Counted from the stretch's first letter, positions 28,368-38,436 are shown. The stretch is 64,000 bases of DNA from Methanomassiliicoccales archaeon RumEn M1 (GCA_001421185.1 LJKK01000092.1:1-64000), one strand, 5' to 3'. Made by a program: numbers and translations. Notes: generated by a model from the letters alone, not told the origin.

Positions 28368-28762
28368 TACTTCTTCTCCTCGGTCGGGGTGAGCAGCTCT
28401 TCGATGGGCTTGGAGCCCTCCTGAGAGATGACCATGTTGATCTGCACCGTCTCGGGCCCCACGGTGTTGCCGCGGATGTTCTTCCGGCGCCTGAGACCGG
28501 GCTCGGTGGAATGGAAACCTACGCTGTCGGTGAGGAGGATCTTCTTGCGCCTGGAACCGGGAAGGTCGCTGCGCATGGGCAGTCCGTCCTTGTCGCTTCC
28601 GCCCCTGATCGTCAGCTTGTAGCTTGGAAGACCTACGAAGATTCCGTCTACGACATCCCCGATCTTCTTGCCGATCAAGGAGTTGGCATGGTGCCCTGAG
28701 ACCGGCACCTGATAGGACTTGCCGGACTTCACATCATTGATGACCGCTTTGAATTCAACCAT
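28367..28762 (-). CDS. rps6e: Ribosomal protein S6e
   Basis: S6e is a small-subunit ribosomal protein shared by archaea and eukaryotes. The 131-residue form starts [19 protein letters not shown] and contains [24 protein letters not shown], the family signature. Two ATGs lie side by side (28765 and 28762); GGTGA ends four bases before the second, so I chose 28762. It heads the S6e-aIF2 gamma-PIN operon, a common archaeal pairing. Confidence 0.95.
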   Translation of the reverse strand: MVEFKAVINDVKSGKSYQVPVSGHHANSLIGKKIGDVVDGIFVGLPSYKLTIRGGSDKDGLPMRSDLPGSRRKKILLTDSVGFHSTEPGLRRRKNIRGNTVGPETVQINMVISQEGSKPIEELLTPTEEKK

Positions 28763-28797
28763 CATTTCACCTGCTGTGGGTGAACGCCTTAAGGTAG

Positions 28798-28812
28798 CCT
28801 TAAATAAATAAC
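28798..28812 (-). promoter_or_regulatory. TATA box of the S6e operon
   Basis: The minus strand reads GTTATTTATTTAAGG. It predicts a transcription start near 28778 and a leader of about 15 bases that includes the GGTGA ribosome site. Confidence 0.6.
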
Positions 28813-29063
28813 TATTGTTCGGCCCGGGGCCGTGGATCGTCCATCTGGACCCTCCCTTTTCAGACGTCCAAGGACCTATGGGTCGCCCCCTTATTAACTC
28901 TGGCGTTTCCCAACGGTCACGCAGGGCTCCCTGCCTCGGGCCGCGCCCGGTCGCCGAGGTCGTTCGAGCGTTCTGCCGGCCTTCCGACGAGGCATGGTAA
29001 AACGCGTTCCAGGGCGAGGCCGCCCTCATTAAATCCCCCGCTAGATGATACGGTCACGATATC
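28813..29063. other. Intergenic region without recognised gene
   Basis: About 250 bases lie between the divergent S6e and GyrI-like genes. The middle (28900-29000) is GC-rich and contains several short complementary stretches, but I could not fold it into a tRNA, RNase P or SRP RNA. A CATTAAATCC element near 29030 probably serves the GyrI-like gene. Confidence 0.5.
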
Positions 29064-29519
29064 ATGGGAGAATATAGGGTGATCACCACCGAGGAGCAGC
29101 CCTCCGCGGCCATCAGGGAAAAGGTCAGACATGCGGACATCGCCGCGGCCATCGGCCGGGCCTACGGCGAGCTAGGCGAGTTCATGGCGCGCCGGGGCCT
29201 GCGCATGGTCGGGCCGCCCTTCGTCTACTATCACTCCTGGACGGGGGACGAGACCGATCTGGAATGCGGGTTCCCGGTCGAGGAGCCGTTCGAGGGGGAG
29301 GGGCGGATCAGACCGTTCACGCTGCCGTCTGTGAAGGTGGTCACAGGCGTCCACGTGGGGCCGTACCACCGGCTGATGGAGACGTACTCAGACATGGAAA
29401 GATGGATGCGCTCCCAGGGATACGAACCGTCGGGGCGCATGTGGGAGCGCTACCTCAACGAGCCGGGGAAGGTGCCGGACGAGAAGCTCATGACGGAGAT
29501 CTTCTGGGAGATAAGGTAA
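29064..29519 (+). CDS. GyrI-like small-molecule-binding domain protein
   Basis: This 151-residue stand-alone protein resembles the GyrI-like / AraC effector-binding domain, a fold that binds drugs and other small ligands. The segments YRVITTEEQPSAAIREKV, LECGFPVEEPF and VVTGVHVGPYHRLMETYSDM followed by a Trp-Glu rich end are typical. No DNA-binding domain is attached. Ligand and role are unknown. Confidence 0.75.
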   Translation: MGEYRVITTEEQPSAAIREKVRHADIAAAIGRAYGELGEFMARRGLRMVGPPFVYYHSWTGDETDLECGFPVEEPFEGEGRIRPFTLPSVKVVTGVHVGPYHRLMETYSDMERWMRSQGYEPSGRMWERYLNEPGKVPDEKLMTEIFWEIR

Positions 29520-29534
29520 GAGGTTTGAGGGGGG

Positions 29535-32068
29535 TCAGCCCTTCCTTCCCGGCAGGATCAGGCCCATGGCGACCAGGGTGATCGCCAGCATGGAGAGGCC
29601 CACCACCAGCATGATGGTGGTCGATGGCCCGCTCTTCACGGGGCTCAGGCCGACCACGGCCGTTCCTTCCGGCCCCAGCTGGAGCGCCACCATCACGCTG
29701 TGATACCCGTCCCGCGACACCGTGACCTCATAGGTCCCGGGCTCGACGTCGAGGAGGAACGTGCCGTCACCGTCCGTGACGGTCTGGTCGCCGGTGTTCA
29801 GGGCCACCACCGCGCCTGCCACCGGGCGGCCGTCGCTGTCGGTGACCACGCCTTGGCCGGCGGGAGCTCGGCGATGGTGAAGGACCACGACGTGCTCATC
29901 GCGTTCCCCGCCAGGTCGACGACCCTCACCGCTACGGTGTAGTCGATCCCCCGCAGCAGCTTGGAGGACGGGACGAACTCCAGGTTGCTGCCCTCCCAGG
30001 ACACGGTTCCATCGACGCCGTCCACCACTATGGTGGCCTCCGCGATGCTCTCAGACATCGCGACGGTGATCGCGCTGGGCTTCTGCTGAACGAGGTCCCT
30101 GGGCGAGGCCGACTCGACGACGGGCGCCACGGTGTCGACGTGGAAGGTGATGCTGTCGACATAGGTCCGACCGTTGGCATATGAGCCGCGGACGCTCACC
30201 TGATGCTCGCCGTCCGACAGGGCGGCCAAGGCTATCTGCCGGGATGCGGCGTCATATGCCATCCAGTCGCCCCCGTCCACCTGCACCTCCACGCCTACCA
30301 GGGACCCAGGGTCGTCGGAGGTCCATTCCACCACCACCGAGGTGGCGTTGGTCCTCGACCCCTGGGACGGCGAGAGTATGTCGATCGCCGGCACCGAGGT
30401 ATCGACCGTGAAGGACAGTGCAACGGTTCGGGTGTTGCCGAGCGCGTCGGTCGCCTCCACCTCGGCGGTGCGAACGCCGTCCGGGAGGCTGGAGAACAGC
30501 GCCGAGGTGGCCGTGGTCGTCTCCGACCACGAGCCGCCGTCGATGCGGTAGCGGAAGTGGGCCACGCCCGATGGATCGGACGCGGACCATGCCACATGGA
30601 CGGATGCCGTGTCCAGGCGCTGTCCCGCCGTGGGGGCCGTGAAGACCACCTCGGGACCGGTCCGGTCCACTGTGAACCGGACGGATGCCGTTCCGATGTT
30701 GCCTGCCCGGTCGGTGGCCGACACCTCGAACGAGTGCTCGCCGTCCGCCAGCTCGCCCATCGTCGCCGAGGTCGCGGCCGACAGGGAGGTCCACGAACCG
30801 CCATCCAGGCGGTAGCGGTATCCCGCTATGCCCGAGACATCGGAAGCGCTCCATTCGAACGCCACCGGCCCCCTTGTCAGGAGGCCATTGGTCGGTGAGG
30901 TGATGGAGATGGCGGGCGGCACCCTATCCACGGGTTCCTCCGGCCTCTCATGGACGTCCACCAGGGAGCCTCCCCGGTACGGGTAGCCGGGCGTGCCGGT
31001 CAGCACCATCGAGGCGATGGCCTGCCCGCCAGCGTTCCATATTGCCTGCTCGGCGAAGTCGTACCGGACGATGGGATAGTCCTTGTTGAAGGCCAGTTCG
31101 CCCCAGAACAGCGGTTTGCCGTTCTGTCGGGCCCAGCCCTCGGGCAGCTGGAAGTTGTAGGCATCATAGTTGGAGCCATAATAGTGGACGTGTAGGATCT
31201 CCACTCCGATCTTGCCGACCGCCAGATCGAAATCGGCCTTGTTCCACCCGAAGAGCGAGCCCAGGGCGGCCACGCCCATGGTGCGCGGGTGGGTGGACGC
31301 TCCCTCGGTGGCCGCCACGGCGGCCTTGGCCCAGTTGTTGAAGCGGACCTTGTCGCCCTTCCAGTAGTTCTGGTTCACGTAATTGTGGTCCGGCTCGTTG
31401 AACAGGTCGTACCAGCAGATGGCATTCTCGTCCTCCAGCTCCGCCATGACGTCCCGACAATAGGCGGCATACCGAGAGAACGCCGACGAGGAGGGGTCGA
31501 ACACCGAGCCAGAGCCTCCGAAGGTGAAGGTCGGGTACTCCTGAGAGCCGGCCAGGACCAGGCTGACCCACACTCCGTGGGCCTCGGCCTGCTCGCACAT
31601 GGTGCGCAGCAGTTCGATGTACGCGTCATGGTGGTTCAACCACGCATTGTATTGCAGCGATGTGCCCCAGGTGTCCCCGCATCCTATGCGCACCAGATTG
31701 CAGTCGTAGTACTGCAATAGGGCGAAATACTGGTGCCAGAAGTTCTCCGGCGTGTCGTTGGGAACGACCGGGCTCCGGACGTAATTGGGCGTGTCGGGGT
31801 TATTGAACACTGATGTCCAGCCCCTCACCCCCGTCTCACCGTTGATATAGGTCATGATGGCGAACTGCAGGGCGGTGGTATCGACGACCCCGTAGAACTT
31901 TTCCGAAGGTATGGCGCCGTCCACAAGTATGTTCGTCCCCGACACCGTCACCCGCCCGATGGCCGGAGAGGCGGATGCCGAGGGCATCTCATGCATGATC
32001 ATGGCCCCAGGAAGGATCAGCCCGAGCATGATCAGCACCGTCAATGTCTTGGCTAGTGGGCTTCGCAT
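29535..32068 (-). CDS. Surface-anchored glycoside hydrolase with Ig-like repeats, frameshifted
   Basis: The 844-residue product starts with a signal peptide (about 1-33, ending PSASASP). A TIM-barrel glycoside hydrolase domain follows (about 35-385). It has clan GH-A features: DLFNEPDHN with the acid/base Glu, and KPLFWGELAF with the likely nucleophile Glu, as in GH5-like enzymes. Three Ig-like repeats of about 90 residues come next (each with a DGGSW-type strand and a TVDxxxP junction), then a Big-like domain. One base is missing near 29856-29864. Restoring it gives a carboxypeptidase-regulatory-like domain (VVTDSDGRPVAGAVV) and a C-terminal transmembrane helix before LPGRKG. It likely acts on a polysaccharide outside the cell; the substrate is unknown. 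A TATATA box lies at 32112-32120. Confidence 0.8.
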
Positions 32069-32120
32069 AGTGCATCCCCTGATAGAAGATTCAGGCGCCG
32101 AGCGAAGGGAGGTATATATC

Positions 32121-32465
32121 GGGCTTTCCAGCCAATTATCAGCTAAAGTTATTTTTTAGATAATAATACTTTATAGATCGATATTCCGCTCGACCGTGAG
32201 GCTCGATGAGCAGCATCCAGACATTGCAACGTCGCCTTACGCCAGAAGGAGCCGATGACGGGGATGGCTTGTTATCATCCAGGTGAATGAGGCGTCCGTC
32301 TTTATCCTTCCTATGGAATTCATCGATATGTAATTAAATGTCATGCGATTGTCGCAACCCGACATACAGGATTCCTTCGTCATTGGACGTAACATCACGT
32401 GGAATAGTATTTCTATAGGATGTTCCTGCCACGTGCCGTTCCTAAAAGGAATAGGATGATGCGTA
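32121..32465. other. AT-rich intergenic region between divergent genes
   Basis: About 345 bases upstream of the glycoside hydrolase and a small hypothetical gene are clearly richer in A and T than the surroundings (for example around 32140-32180). Apart from promoter-like TATA stretches, including CCTAAAAGG ahead of 32466, I see no gene or RNA. Confidence 0.5.
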
Positions 32466-32867
32466 ATGACGAATGAAAGCGGCGAGATGACGAAGGAGAT
32501 GATCGAGGCCCTCGCCTTCGTGGACAGTGCGATCAGGCTCGACAAGGACAAGTTTCTGGAGATGACCCGCCGCGTCAACTCCCTGATAGAATACCTGGAA
32601 GGTTCAAGGGCCAACCCGGTGACCATATACTACGTGACAAGGGCGCTGGAAGGCTATGCCAAGGACAAGCTCATGTCGTTCGGCCGAGTGGTGGAGCGGG
32701 AGCGGCCAGAAGGTTCCTCCATCGCCTTCGAGGACATCAAGGCGGCGGCGGACCATCTGTTCTCGATGGCGCTGGACGACGCCTCCAAGATGACCCGAGA
32801 GGAGCAGCAGGCGCTGGTGGAGCAGGCGCTGGCGCGCAAGCGGGCCAGCGAGATCGGGTACGCGTGA
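32466..32867 (+). CDS. Hypothetical helical protein
   Basis: I do not recognise this 133-residue protein. It is predicted almost wholly alpha-helical, with no cysteine, signal peptide or membrane helix. The middle has NPVTIYYVTRALEGYAKDKL and the C-terminal half is rich in Ala, Glu and Lys. It lies just upstream of the nuclease-helicase gene on the same strand, but a separate TATA box between them suggests separate transcripts. Confidence 0.55.
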   Translation: MTNESGEMTKEMIEALAFVDSAIRLDKDKFLEMTRRVNSLIEYLEGSRANPVTIYYVTRALEGYAKDKLMSFGRVVERERPEGSSIAFEDIKAAADHLFSMALDDASKMTREEQQALVEQALARKRASEIGYA

Positions 32868-32897
32868 CGTCGATGCTCCCGAGTTGGACCCACAGGA

Positions 32898-32912
32898 CTT
32901 AAATTAAATATC
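32898..32912 (+). promoter_or_regulatory. TATA box of the nuclease-helicase gene
   Basis: CTTAAATTAAATATC predicts a start near 32938 and a leader of about 35 bases. GGGGAA lies directly before the ATG at 32971. Confidence 0.55.
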
Positions 32913-32970
32913 ACGAAACCGCCTGACCATCCAGTAAGCGCGGGCCCCGGCCCGCCTTCCGGATGGGGAA

Positions 32971-35900
32971 ATGACGGATCGGAACGGGGATGGTCCCGAT
33001 GTCAACGTAACGGACATCGGGGACTACGTGGACAAGAAGTGTTGCGAGCGGGACCTGAAGCTGCGGCTGATCATCCGCCGGGACCCTACCTCGCTGGACC
33101 GCATGTTCCCCCATCGTCACACTATAAGGGGCACCCTGGATCCCGTTCTCGCCACGTCCGGCCGCCTGAGGGAGAGGGAGACCGAGGCGGCCCTCTCGAA
33201 GCGGATGCGATGCCTCAATCCATCCAAGGAGGACGAGGAGAACAACATCCGATGGTCCAGCCTGCTGTCCGCCCTCCGGACGCTGGAGGAGGGGGAGGAG
33301 GTCTTCGCCCGGGAGGTGGAGATAGGCCGCCGCATCGGCCGCTACCGGGTGGCGGGCAGGATGGACTTCGTCATCCTCAGCTGGAAGGACGGGCAGCCGG
33401 TGCTGCGCATCGCGGAGTGCAAGGCCAGCAGGAAGGACAAGACCTATCACCGCATCCAGCTGGCCGCCTATCGGCTGATGGTGGAGGAGGAGCTTCGTGA
33501 GACGCCGCCGGTCATCGCCGGCAAGGTCCGGGAGGTCGTGCTGGAGGCGGCGGTGATCCGCATCGACAAGGACTCGCGCCGCACGCAGGACGTGCTGGAC
33601 ATACCGTCGCTGCCGCTAAGGGAGGAGATGGACGATATCCGCCGCCTGCTGGCCCCGGGCGGGCCGGTGGAGACTATCGACGCCACGCCGCTCGACGAGC
33701 TTAGCTTTCGTCTGGAGGAGAAGTGCGACAGCTGCGCGCACGATACGATATGCCTGCCCGAGAGCGAGCGGAGGGCGCGGCTGGAGCTGCTCGGCCTCGA
33801 CCCCGTCACGGTGCGCGCCCTGCGACATGGCGGCATCCAAGACCTTCTGGCGCTATCGGAGCTCGACCTGTCCTCCCCCCAGGCCTCGGCGGTGCGCAAC
33901 ACCCCGGCCTTCGGCGCCGACCTGGACGATCTGGTGAGGCGCGCCAGGGCGCGGCGCTCCACATTGCCCGAGAGGCGGAAGGACGACTACCAGGTGATGA
34001 ACCTGGGCCACCATGGCATCAGCCTGTTGCCCGCCCACCAGAACGACGCGGGCTTCCGCACCATACGGGTGTACCTCAACGTGGAGTATGATCACGTGGA
34101 GGACCGGCTGGTCGGCCTTAGCGCCCACCTCACCGACAGCGAGCGCACGATATCCACCGTCATGTACGGCGAGGAGCCCTACCCGAGGCCGATGGAGGAG
34201 CACGAGGGTACGCTAGAGCCGATGCAGGGTGTCTACGTCCTCAGGATGAGGGAGGAGGGCTGGAGCGGGGTCGTCGAGGATGACGACCGGGCCGAGGGAG
34301 AGATGGTCGCCTCCTTCTTCAACGGCCTGGGGAAGGCGATAGCGGCCATCGCCGGCAAGGACGAGTTCCGCCCGGTGCACTTCTACGTGTGGTCATCGAA
34401 GGAGATGACCTACCTGATCGAGTCCTGCTCCAGGGCCGGGGGGCCGCTGCTGCGCAGCCTCACCGAGCTGCTGGGCTGCCGGGAGAAATGCCGCGGCGAC
34501 CTCGAGCAGCTGATATACACGTCCATGAGCGACGAGATCTCTCGGAGCAGGGCGCTCGGCTTCACCTCGTTCAGCCTCCCCCTGGCGGCCAGCATCCGAT
34601 GGTATGGCCGATCGTTCCATTGGTGTCGAGAGGTCGACGGCGAGCCGGTCGACCTTGCCTATGCGTTCAGGCGCGACCTGTTCGACCATCGGGCGGCGCT
34701 CTACCTCACCGAGGACGGGGAATGGGCGCCCAAGGGCCGGAAGACCCCCGGCGCCCTGCGTCGGTACATGGAGGTGCACACGAGATTCCGCTCCGGCATC
34801 CCCGTGCCATACTGGTATGCCATGTGGGGCATCCTTCCCGACAAGGGCGAGTGGAAGGACCAGATGCTCCGCCGGGCCCTGGTCGACTACCGGCGCGGCG
34901 GCACTCCCAGCCTGATCAGGGCGTTCCTCATGGCCAAGTGCGAGGCGCTGCGATGGCTGGAGGAGCGCTTCGAGGCCAAGAATAGCCGGCTGGAAAAACC
35001 CATGGTCCCGGTGTACGAGCTGGAGAGCATGGAGCACCACTTCGCCGACCGCTACGACCTGGTGAGGGCGTGCCAGGACTTCCTTCGTTTGGACCATCAC
35101 CGGGACAAGAGCGAATGGCTGGCCGATCTGGCCCGCTCGCCGGCGGCCAGGGTGGCCGAGGGGACGTGCATACCGCTGCGGAACGTCCGCTTCCGCAAGG
35201 AGGGGAGGAGGATCGATCTCGAGGCGGACATCGACCTGGACAGGTTCGGCATCGGCATCCCCTCATTCCTTTCCATGTGCGGCCTGGACACCGGCATGAT
35301 GCGTATCGTTCCCTACGAGGGGGGCATCGAGCGAGGGCCCAGCGCATATCAGGCGCTGTACAAGGGCGTCACGGTTAACGTCACCGAACTGGACATCCCC
35401 CAGGGCATCTTCCGGGGAGAGGTCATACCGTACAGCGACAAGGGCCGGGGCTCCGATTACATCTTGAGCTCGATGGCCCCCCAGGACGGCCTCATGCCCT
35501 TCGCGCTGGCCGGCGAGTCCAAGTCGGCGTACGTCCGCGACCGGGTGGACCGGTGGCTCGACGTGAACCGGAACGCTCCCTCGATCAGGTGGTTCGAACC
35601 CATCGAGCCCTCCGTCCCGGTCCGCGCACCGCCGTCCAGGGAGCGGTTGGAGGCGTACCACCAGGTGCTGAGGGACCTCCGATTGCGCCACCATCCCCTG
35701 GACGATGTCCAGGTCCAGGCATGCCTGGAGGGGTTGAGCTCGACCGTGCAGCTGATGCTGGGGCCGCCCGGCACGGGCAAGACCAACACCGCCTCGGCGG
35801 CCGTCATGCTCCGCCTGGCGGCCCGGCCGGGGCACAAGCTGTTCCTTCTGTCGGCCACGACGCACACGGCGGTGGACGAGCTGTGCGGGCGGCTGCGCGA

Positions 35901-37071
35901 GGCGGTGCCCGAGTTCAGGAAGGCCGCCGACGCGGCCGGCGTCGACAACAATCCCGTGACGGTACTGAACATCAGGAGGGAGCCGATGGAGGAGGGCGAG
36001 ATCTCCTGCCACGACGTCTCCCTCATCAAGGAGCGCCTGGAGAGTGGCGACGTGGTCGTCTGCGGCACCGTCAACGACCTCCTCAAGCTGGGCGACGACT
36101 TCGACCGTTACCGGTGGCCCCGGGAGACGGCCCGGGCCGATGGACTGGTGGTGGACGAGGCGTCCATGATGGTCTTCCCCGACTTCCTGGCATTGTCCAC
36201 CCTGGTGGCCGAGGACGGGGAGATCATGCTGGCCGGCGACCACATGCAGCTGTCGCCCATCACCGCCCACGACTGGGAGCGCGAGACCAGGGAGCAGGTG
36301 GTGAGGATGTACCCGCACGACTCGGCGTACAAGGCCATGAGACGGCTGGGCGAGGTCTGCCCCGAGGGTGCGATACGGCAGTCGGCGCTGACCATCACCT
36401 ATCGCCTGACGCCCGAGCTCACCCACCTCATCTCGTCGGTGTACCTCAGGGAGGGCGTGAACCTGGTGTCCAGCAAAGGGTCGGTGCGGAAGAACGGGAG
36501 CCTAGCGTCGCTGGCGGACATATGGAGCTCGCCAGGCGTGTACCTGGCGGTGCACGACGAGTCGGCGTCCCGCAAGAGCAATCCCTTCGAGGCCGGCCTG
36601 ATACGCGACATCATCCTGGCGAGGGGCGTCGACGATGCAGAGGTGGTACCGGGGTCGATCTCCATCATCACCCCCCACCGGGCCCAGCGGGGGCTGCTCA
36701 AGGGAGCGCTCAGCGACCTGGCGTACCACATCCGGTTGATCGACACCGTTGAGCGGCTGCAGGGCGGGGAGTGCGAGACCATCATCGTGTCGGCCACCCA
36801 GAGCGATGCCTCGGCCATCAGCGGCAACGCCGAGTTCATCCTCGATCTGAACCGAACGAACGTCATCTTCTCCCGGGCGCAGGCCCGGCTGGTCGTGGTA
36901 TGCTCCAGGAACCTCCTCGACAGCATGCCGGCCGACTTCGACGACTACGCCTCGTCCATGCTGTGGAAGCACCTTCGCTCGGTGTGCGATCGCCCCATGC
37001 TCCAACTGCAAGGGTACGAGCACGAGGTCGAGGTGCGGGTCCCAAGCCGCTTCTGGGAGGGAGAGGGCTGA
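32971..37071 (+). CDS. Dna2-like Cas4/RecB nuclease - SF1 helicase fusion
   Basis: This 1366-residue protein combines three parts. The N-terminus (about 1-270) is a PD-(D/E)XK nuclease of the RecB/Cas4 type: GRMDFVIL supplies the Asp, AECKAS the Glu-x-Lys, and HRIQLAAYR the QxxxY motif. Cys24/25 together with C252, C255 and C261 (C-x2-C-x5-C) look like an AddB/Cas4-type 4Fe-4S cluster. The middle (about 330-560) has an RNase H-like stretch (RVYLNVEYD), as in TM0106-type proteins. The C-terminus is a UPF1/Dna2-like SF1 helicase with [10 protein letters not shown] (about residue 931), LVVDEAS, GDHMQLSP, and ERLQGGECETIIVS. A role in DNA end processing or replication repair is inferred. No CRISPR or toxin genes are near. 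Confidence 0.85.
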   Translation: MTDRNGDGPDVNVTDIGDYVDKKCCERDLKLRLIIRRDPTSLDRMFPHRHTIRGTLDPVLATSGRLRERETEAALSKRMRCLNPSKEDEENNIRWSSLLSALRTLEEGEEVFAREVEIGRRIGRYRVAGRMDFVILSWKDGQPVLRIAECKASRKDKTYHRIQLAAYRLMVEEELRETPPVIAGKVREVVLEAAVIRIDKDSRRTQDVLDIPSLPLREEMDDIRRLLAPGGPVETIDATPLDELSFRLEEKCDSCAHDTICLPESERRARLELLGLDPVTVRALRHGGIQDLLALSELDLSSPQASAVRNTPAFGADLDDLVRRARARRSTLPERRKDDYQVMNLGHHGISLLPAHQNDAGFRTIRVYLNVEYDHVEDRLVGLSAHLTDSERTISTVMYGEEPYPRPMEEHEGTLEPMQGVYVLRMREEGWSGVVEDDDRAEGEMVASFFNGLGKAIAAIAGKDEFRPVHFYVWSSKEMTYLIESCSRAGGPLLRSLTELLGCREKCRGDLEQLIYTSMSDEISRSRALGFTSFSLPLAASIRWYGRSFHWCREVDGEPVDLAYAFRRDLFDHRAALYLTEDGEWAPKGRKTPGALRRYMEVHTRFRSGIPVPYWYAMWGILPDKGEWKDQMLRRALVDYRRGGTPSLIRAFLMAKCEALRWLEERFEAKNSRLEKPMVPVYELESMEHHFADRYDLVRACQDFLRLDHHRDKSEWLADLARSPAARVAEGTCIPLRNVRFRKEGRRIDLEADIDLDRFGIGIPSFLSMCGLDTGMMRIVPYEGGIERGPSAYQALYKGVTVNVTELDIPQGIFRGEVIPYSDKGRGSDYILSSMAPQDGLMPFALAGESKSAYVRDRVDRWLDVNRNAPSIRWFEPIEPSVPVRAPPSRERLEAYHQVLRDLRLRHHPLDDVQVQACLEGLSSTVQLMLGPPGTGKTNTASAAVMLRLAARPGHKLFLLSATTHTAVDELCGRLREAVPEFRKAADAAGVDNNPVTVLNIRREPMEEGEISCHDVSLIKERLESGDVVVCGTVNDLLKLGDDFDRYRWPRETARADGLVVDEASMMVFPDFLALSTLVAEDGEIMLAGDHMQLSPITAHDWERETREQVVRMYPHDSAYKAMRRLGEVCPEGAIRQSALTITYRLTPELTHLISSVYLREGVNLVSSKGSVRKNGSLASLADIWSSPGVYLAVHDESASRKSNPFEAGLIRDIILARGVDDAEVVPGSISIITPHRAQRGLLKGALSDLAYHIRLIDTVERLQGGECETIIVSATQSDASAISGNAEFILDLNRTNVIFSRAQARLVVVCSRNLLDSMPADFDDYASSMLWKHLRSVCDRPMLQLQGYEHEVEVRVPSRFWEGEG

Positions 37072-37073
37072 GC

Positions 37074-37325
37074 GTGCATCCCTGGGCGGCGTATGCGGCC
37101 GTCAACGCCATCGTGTTCCTGATGTACGGCGTCGACAAGCTCCGCTCCCAGCGGAGGAGGATGAGAACGAGGGAGCGCACGATGCTGACCGCCGCGGCCG
37201 TCGGTCCGTTCGGAGCGCTGGCCGCCATGAGGCTCTTCCGTCACAAGACCCGCAAGACCAAGTTCCTGGCGGTGCCGTTGTTCGTTGCGCTGCACATCGT
37301 CATCATCGTCCTGCTGCTCCTCTAG
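37074..37325 (+). CDS. DUF1294 small membrane protein
   Basis: This 83-residue protein has hydrophobic segments at both ends and in the middle and the DUF1294 core (VNAIVFLMYGVDKLRSQRRRMRTRE ... HKTRKTKF, abbreviated). The function is unknown. The GTG at 37074 starts three bases after the helicase stop, with GGGAGGGAGAGG just upstream inside the previous gene, so it is probably translated from the same mRNA. Confidence 0.75.
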   Translation: MHPWAAYAAVNAIVFLMYGVDKLRSQRRRMRTRERTMLTAAAVGPFGALAAMRLFRHKTRKTKFLAVPLFVALHIVIIVLLLL

Positions 37326-37362
37326 GACAGATTGATGTACCTCCCGCTGCCAACCTGGGTGC

Positions 37363-37854
37363 ATGAGCTCCAAGATCAAGGTGGGAGACCGCGCTCCCAC
37401 GTTCCGCCTTCCCGACCAGGGGGGCAACGTGGTGGACCTGGCCGAACGCATCGAGAGGGGGCCGGTGGTGCTGTACTTCTATCCCAAGGACTTCACCACC
37501 GGCTGCACCATGGAGGCCCACGAGTTCCGTGAGATGTACGAGGAGTTCCAGCGTCGCGGCGCCGACGTCATCGGCGTGTCGAGCGACGACGTGGACACGC
37601 ACCGCCGCTTCGCCGACGAGCATGAGCTGCCGTTCACCCTGCTGAGCGATGCCGACGACCAGGCGCGAGAGATGTACGGGGCGTGGAGCGCCCTGGGCAC
37701 GCCCGACCGGGTCACGTACCTGATCGACCAGCAAGGCGTCGTGCGCATGGTCTTCTCCTCGCAGATGCAGCCGCGGAAGCACGCGCCGGAGGCGATGCGG
37801 GCGCTGGAGGAGGTCTTGGCGGAGAGGACGGTGACGTCAGCGAAATCATCTTGA
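37363..37854 (+). CDS. bcp: Peroxiredoxin (BCP/PrxQ type)
   Basis: This thiol peroxidase reduces hydrogen peroxide and organic peroxides. The peroxidatic cysteine is in DFTTGCTMEAHEFR (about residue 48), with the preceding YFYPKD and downstream IGVSSDD typical of the family. No second cysteine is visible, so this is a 1-Cys form that needs an outside thiol reductant. It has 163 residues. It would help a strict anaerobe face oxygen. Confidence 0.92.
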   Translation: MSSKIKVGDRAPTFRLPDQGGNVVDLAERIERGPVVLYFYPKDFTTGCTMEAHEFREMYEEFQRRGADVIGVSSDDVDTHRRFADEHELPFTLLSDADDQAREMYGAWSALGTPDRVTYLIDQQGVVRMVFSSQMQPRKHAPEAMRALEEVLAERTVTSAKSS

Positions 37855-37890
37855 ACTACCGGGCGACGTAGTGACATACGGTGGACGGAC

Positions 37891-38436
37891 ATGGAGAACT
37901 ACAATCTGTTGGTGACGTACCATCCCAACCGGGCAGGCCTGGCGGAGCGAGAGATCCGACAGCGGGTCGAGGACGCAGGCGGAGACGTTGACGAGCTGGT
38001 CAGCTCGTGCATCAATGGCGTGATGTGCGTCAGGGTGTCAGATGACGCCAAGCGGATCGTTTCCAATATCCGCGACGAGTTCCGCGAGGACCCCGGCGTG
38101 CTGACCCATACCTACCATTGGATACCGGTGGACCGGTGGGTCCGGGCCACGGTGGAGGACATGACCGAAGCCGCCCGGGAGCTGGCCGAAGGCATCGACG
38201 AGAACGAGCGGTGGATGATGCACATGCACAAGCGCCGCCACGACATGTCGTCCGAGGAGCTGGTGCTCGCTCTTACGGAGCCCATCAGCAAGGGCAAGGT
38301 GGACCTGACGAGGCCGGACAAGATCATCGCCGTGGAGGTGCTGGGCGGCATGGCCGGCATGTCCCTGGTGACCAGGGAGGAGATCATCGACGCCAATCGA
38401 CTGAGGCAGCAGGTGGGCGTACAGATGATCTACTGA
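37891..38436 (+). CDS. THUMP-domain protein (TAN1-like)
   Basis: The THUMP domain binds tRNA or other RNA. This 181-residue protein seems to contain only a THUMP domain (about residues 50-175: the RVSDDAKRIVSNIRDEF, WMMHMHKRRH and DLTRPDKIIAVEVLGG segments) after a ferredoxin-like N-terminus (NLLVTYHPNRAGLAEREI). It has no methyltransferase or sulfur-transferase domain. The layout matches Tan1, the tRNA-binding partner for cytidine-12 acetylation in eukaryotes. Its archaeal role is inferred. It converges with the M3 peptidase gene and overlaps it by seven bases. Confidence 0.82.
   Translation: MENYNLLVTYHPNRAGLAEREIRQRVEDAGGDVDELVSSCINGVMCVRVSDDAKRIVSNIRDEFREDPGVLTHTYHWIPVDRWVRATVEDMTEAARELAEGIDENERWMMHMHKRRHDMSSEELVLALTEPISKGKVDLTRPDKIIAVEVLGGMAGMSLVTREEIIDANRLRQQVGVQMIY

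Noticed and set aside
26970-28424. Long plus-strand ORF of 484 codons opposite aIF2 gamma and S6e
   Set aside because: It lies wholly across three well-supported genes and has low-complexity translation.
28900-29000. Possible structured RNA in the GC-rich gap between S6e and the GyrI-like gene
   Set aside because: Complementary segments are short and scattered, and no known RNA signature (tRNA, RNase P, SRP) could be aligned.
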